Shown here: positions 61,271-64,000 of the stretch, in pieces | Layout: each line of letters opens with the position of its first letter | Position numbering within the stretch: position 1 is the first letter of the stretch | NCBI RefSeq assembly: GCF_000720475.1 | Contig: NZ_JOAP01000018.1 | Span: 55,273 to 119,272, forward strand | Origin: Streptomyces aureocirculatus | Lineage (GTDB): Bacteria; Actinomycetota; Actinomycetes; Streptomycetales; Streptomycetaceae | Length of the DNA: 64,000 nt | Reading direction: 5' to 3' | Position numbers and translations under genes: made by a program | The notes under the pieces: model-generated | Told to the model about the DNA's origin: nothing | Databases searched by the model: none | The model's input: the letters and a program-made list of their open reading frames with translations, nothing else

Positions 61271-63844
61271 GTGCCCGGCACCAATCTGACCCGCGAAGAG
61301 GCGCAGCAGCGGGCGAAGCTGCTCACCGTTGACTCGTACGAGATCGATCTCGACCTCTCCGGAGCGCAGGAGGGAGGGACATACCGGTCGGTGACCACGG
61401 TCCGCTTCGAGAGCGCCGAGGCGAACGCCGAGACCTTCATCGATCTCGTCGCCCCCGCCGTCCACGAGATCGTCCTGAACGGGCACTCCGTGGACGTGGC
61501 CGCGGCCTTCCGCGACGCGCGCATCGCCCTGAAGCACCTGCGCGAGGGCGCCAACGTACTCAAGGTCGTCGCGGACTGCGAGTACACCAACACCGGTGAG
61601 GGCCTGCACCGCTTCGTCGACCCCGTCGACCAGCAGGCCTATCTCTACACCCAGTTCGAGGTCCCGGACGCGCGCCGTGTGTTCGCCTCCTTCGAGCAGC
61701 CGGACCTGAAGGCCACGTTCCAGTTCACCGTGAAGGCGCCGAGCGGCTGGACGGTGATCTCGAACTCGCCGACGCCCGAGCCCACGGGCCCCGGCGGCGA
61801 CGTGTGGGTCTTCGAGCCCACGCCGCGCATCTCGTCGTACATCACGGCCCTGATCGTCGGCCCCTACCACGCGGTGCACTCCTCGTACGAGAAGGACGGC
61901 CAGAGCGTGCCGCTCGGCATCTACTGCCGTCCCTCGCTCGCGGAGTACCTGGACGCGGACGCGATCTTCGAGGTCACCCGGCAGGGCTTCGACTGGTTCC
62001 AGGAGAAGTTCGACTACGCCTACCCGTTCGCGAAGTACGACCAGCTCTTCGTGCCGGAGTTCAACGCGGGCGCGATGGAGAACGCGGGCGCGGTCACGAT
62101 CCGCGACCAGTACGTGTTCCGCTCCAAGGTCACCGACGCCGCGTACGAGACGCGCGCGGAGACGATCCTGCACGAGCTGGCGCACATGTGGTTCGGCGAC
62201 CTCGTGACGATGGAGTGGTGGAACGACCTCTGGCTGAACGAGTCGTTCGCGACCTACACCTCCATCGCCTGCCAGGCGTACGCGCCGGGATCGCGCTGGC
62301 CGCACTCCTGGACCACGTTCGCCAACTCCATGAAGACGTGGGCCTACCGGCAGGACCAGTTGCCGTCCACGCACCCGATCATGGCGGACATCCGTGACCT
62401 GGACGACGTGCTCGTCAACTTCGACGGCATCACGTACGCCAAGGGCGCGAGCGTCCTGAAGCAGCTCGTCGCCTACGTCGGCATGGACGAGTTCTTCAGC
62501 GGTGTGCAGGCGTACTTCAAGCGGCACGCCTTCGGCAACACCCGGCTGAGCGATCTGCTCGGCGCCCTGGAGGAGACCAGCGGCCGGGACCTGAAGACCT
62601 GGTCGAAGAAGTGGCTGGAGACGGCCGGCATCAACGTGCTGCGTCCGGTCGTGGACGTCGACACCTCCGGCACCATCACCTCCTTCGCCGTCAAGCAGGA
62701 GGCCCCCGAGCTGCCCGCGGGCGCGCAGGGCGCGCCGACGCTGCGCCCGCACCGCATCGCCATCGGCCTGTACGACCGGGACGCCGCGACCGGCAAGCTG
62801 GTGCGCACCGAGCGCGTCGAGCTGGACGTGGACGGCGAGCTGACGGCCGTGGACGCGCTGGTGGGCCGGGCCAGGCCCGACGTCATCCTCCTCAACGACG
62901 ACGACCTGTCGTACGCCAAGGTCCGCCTCGACGCGGACTCGCTCGCCTTCGTCACCGAGCACCTCGGCGACTTCGAGGCCTCGCTGCCGCGGGCGCTCTG
63001 CTGGGCGTCGGCGTGGGACATGACGCGTGACGCGGAGCTGCCCACGCGGGACTATCTCTCCCTCGTCCTGTCCGGCATCGGCAAGGAGTCCGACATCGGC
63101 GTCGTGCAGTCGCTGCACCGCCAGGTGAAGCTCGCGCTCGACCTGTACGCGGCCCCCGCCCACCGGGACGCGCTGCTCACCCGCTGGACGGAGGCGACCC
63201 TGGAGCAACTGCGGGCCGCCGTGCCCGGCAGCGACCACCAGCTCGCCTGGGCGCGGGCGTTCGCGGCCACCGCCCGCTCGGAGTCCGACCTGGCGCTGCT
63301 CGAAGGGCTGCTCGACGGCTCCGAGTCGATCGACGGCCTGGCCGTGGACACCGAGCTGCGGTGGGCGTTCGTGGCGCGGCTCGCGGCGACCGGGCGGCTC
63401 GACGAGGCCGGGATCGCGGCGGAGTTCGAGCGGGACCGTACGGCCGCGGGTGAGCGGCACGCGGCCGCGGCTCGGGCCGCTCGGCCCACCGCCGCGGCCA
63501 AGGCCGAGGCCTGGGCCTCCGTCGTGGAGTCCGACAAGCTGCCCAACGCCGTGCAGGAGGCGGTGATCTCCGGCTTCGTCCAGACCGATCAGCGGGAGCT
63601 GCTCGCGTCGTACACGCAGAAGTACTTCGACGCCGTGGCGGGGGTCTGGGAGTCCCGTTCGCACGAGATGGCGCAGCAGATCGTGGTGGGTCTGTACCCC
63701 GCGCTCCAGGTGTCCGCGGGGACGCTGGACGCGACGGATGCGTGGCTGAAGTCCGCTGAGCCCTCCGCCGCGTTGCGGCGACTCATCACTGAGTCGCGCG
63801 CGGGGGTTGAGCGGGCCCTGCGGGCCCAGTCCGCCGACGCCTGA
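61271..63844 (+). CDS. pepN: M1-family aminopeptidase N, paralogue 2
   Basis: 857-residue zinc aminopeptidase, the more canonical of the two in this window. GAMEN at 267-271, zinc site HELAHMWFGDLVTMEWWNDL with His301, Glu302, His305, then NESFAT containing the third ligand. ERAP1-like C-terminal helical domain. Start GTG 61271 (VPGTNLTREEAQQ) with GAGGAGA eight bases upstream. Soluble cytoplasmic enzyme releasing N-terminal residues from peptides. Divergent from the importer operon. Confidence 0.96.
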   Translation: MPGTNLTREEAQQRAKLLTVDSYEIDLDLSGAQEGGTYRSVTTVRFESAEANAETFIDLVAPAVHEIVLNGHSVDVAAAFRDARIALKHLREGANVLKVVADCEYTNTGEGLHRFVDPVDQQAYLYTQFEVPDARRVFASFEQPDLKATFQFTVKAPSGWTVISNSPTPEPTGPGGDVWVFEPTPRISSYITALIVGPYHAVHSSYEKDGQSVPLGIYCRPSLAEYLDADAIFEVTRQGFDWFQEKFDYAYPFAKYDQLFVPEFNAGAMENAGAVTIRDQYVFRSKVTDAAYETRAETILHELAHMWFGDLVTMEWWNDLWLNESFATYTSIACQAYAPGSRWPHSWTTFANSMKTWAYRQDQLPSTHPIMADIRDLDDVLVNFDGITYAKGASVLKQLVAYVGMDEFFSGVQAYFKRHAFGNTRLSDLLGALEETSGRDLKTWSKKWLETAGINVLRPVVDVDTSGTITSFAVKQEAPELPAGAQGAPTLRPHRIAIGLYDRDAATGKLVRTERVELDVDGELTAVDALVGRARPDVILLNDDDLSYAKVRLDADSLAFVTEHLGDFEASLPRALCWASAWDMTRDAELPTRDYLSLVLSGIGKESDIGVVQSLHRQVKLALDLYAAPAHRDALLTRWTEATLEQLRAAVPGSDHQLAWARAFAATARSESDLALLEGLLDGSESIDGLAVDTELRWAFVARLAATGRLDEAGIAAEFERDRTAAGERHAAAARAARPTAAAKAEAWASVVESDKLPNAVQEAVISGFVQTDQRELLASYTQKYFDAVAGVWESRSHEMAQQIVVGLYPALQVSAGTLDATDAWLKSAEPSAALRRLITESRAGVERALRAQSADA

Positions 63845-64000
63845 CCCTCCCTCCGGGGGGCGGTTCCCCTCCGGGGGGGCCGCCCCCCTGCGGGGCCGCT
63901 TGTGCGGGGGCGTTTCTGGCCCGCCGCTGTGGCGGGGGGCCATTCCTGGCCCGCCGCTCCGCGGCGGATGCTTCCCACCCACCCACCCGTTACCCCGCAC
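63845..64000. other. GC-rich repetitive tail after pepN paralogue 2
   Basis: Runs of CTCCGGGGGG and CCCCCTGCGGGG. Two copies of TGGCCCGCCGCT at about 63917 and 63947 each precede a GCGG-rich stretch. Hairpins here may end the pepN transcript. No coding signal. Confidence 0.5.

Overview
This window looks like the core chromosome of a Streptomyces species. Evidence: very high G+C with strong third-position GC bias, GTG and TTG starts, the twin ClpP operon (clpP1-clpP2) followed by clpX and preceded by trigger factor, twin-arginine and large secreted proteases, and several actinobacterial regulatory motifs. From memory, the order folC - valS - clpX - clpP2 - clpP1 - tig - tRNAs - nei - rpiB - amino-acid permeases - sodF - asd - pepN matches the S. 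coelicolor SCO2614-SCO2643 region. I see no prophage, CRISPR array, intact insertion sequence or large biosynthetic cluster.

Layout. 1-5 kb: 3' part of folC, an MreB-like actin gene with a DosR/DevR-type box in front of it, an orphan sensor kinase, a small membrane protein. 5-15 kb: valS, a tandem pair of Pro/Gln-rich membrane-anchored paralogues, then the proteostasis block clpX, clpP2, clpP1, tig on the minus strand, with a ClgR-type site ahead of clpP1. 15-23 kb: tRNA-Pro, tRNA-Gly, a 67-residue membrane protein, a 750-bp gene-free stretch, an acyltransferase-3 membrane protein, a translationally coupled MacB-type ABC exporter plus SpoT-like HD hydrolase operon, and a membrane SpoIIE phosphatase. 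23-35 kb: Eis-like acetyltransferase, Nei glycosylase, rpiB, three paralogous amino-acid permeases with a FAD oxidase and bioY among them, sodF with a MITE-like element and a nickel-operator candidate, and a DsbA-fold protein with a SigR-type promoter. 35-50 kb: exoenzyme-rich stretch with pepN paralogue 1, a streptogrisin-like S1 protease, a DUF559-like protein, a Tat-exported metallophosphoesterase, Nudix, CGNR regulator, a large S8 protease and an M28 aminopeptidase. 50-56 kb: ECF sigma factor coupled to a repeat-bearing membrane protein, asd, a small secreted protein, divergent MFS/LysR, DUF1203. 56-61 kb: a SsuABC/TauABC-type importer with two permeases, translationally coupled to a PhzS-like flavin monooxygenase. 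61-64 kb: pepN paralogue 2.

The intergenic regions are rich in structure. There are long perfect hairpins between convergent genes, and a dispersed family of about 25-30 bp built on the core CAAACGCCGGACGGGCTGAA at six loci, usually as facing pairs. The most interesting items are the DosR-type box before the MreB-like gene, the importer/PhzS-like oxygenase operon, the SigR-type promoter of the DsbA-fold gene, the ECF sigma/repeat protein pair and the MITE-like element before sodF. Statements about families, consensus motifs and synteny rest on memory; no database search was run.
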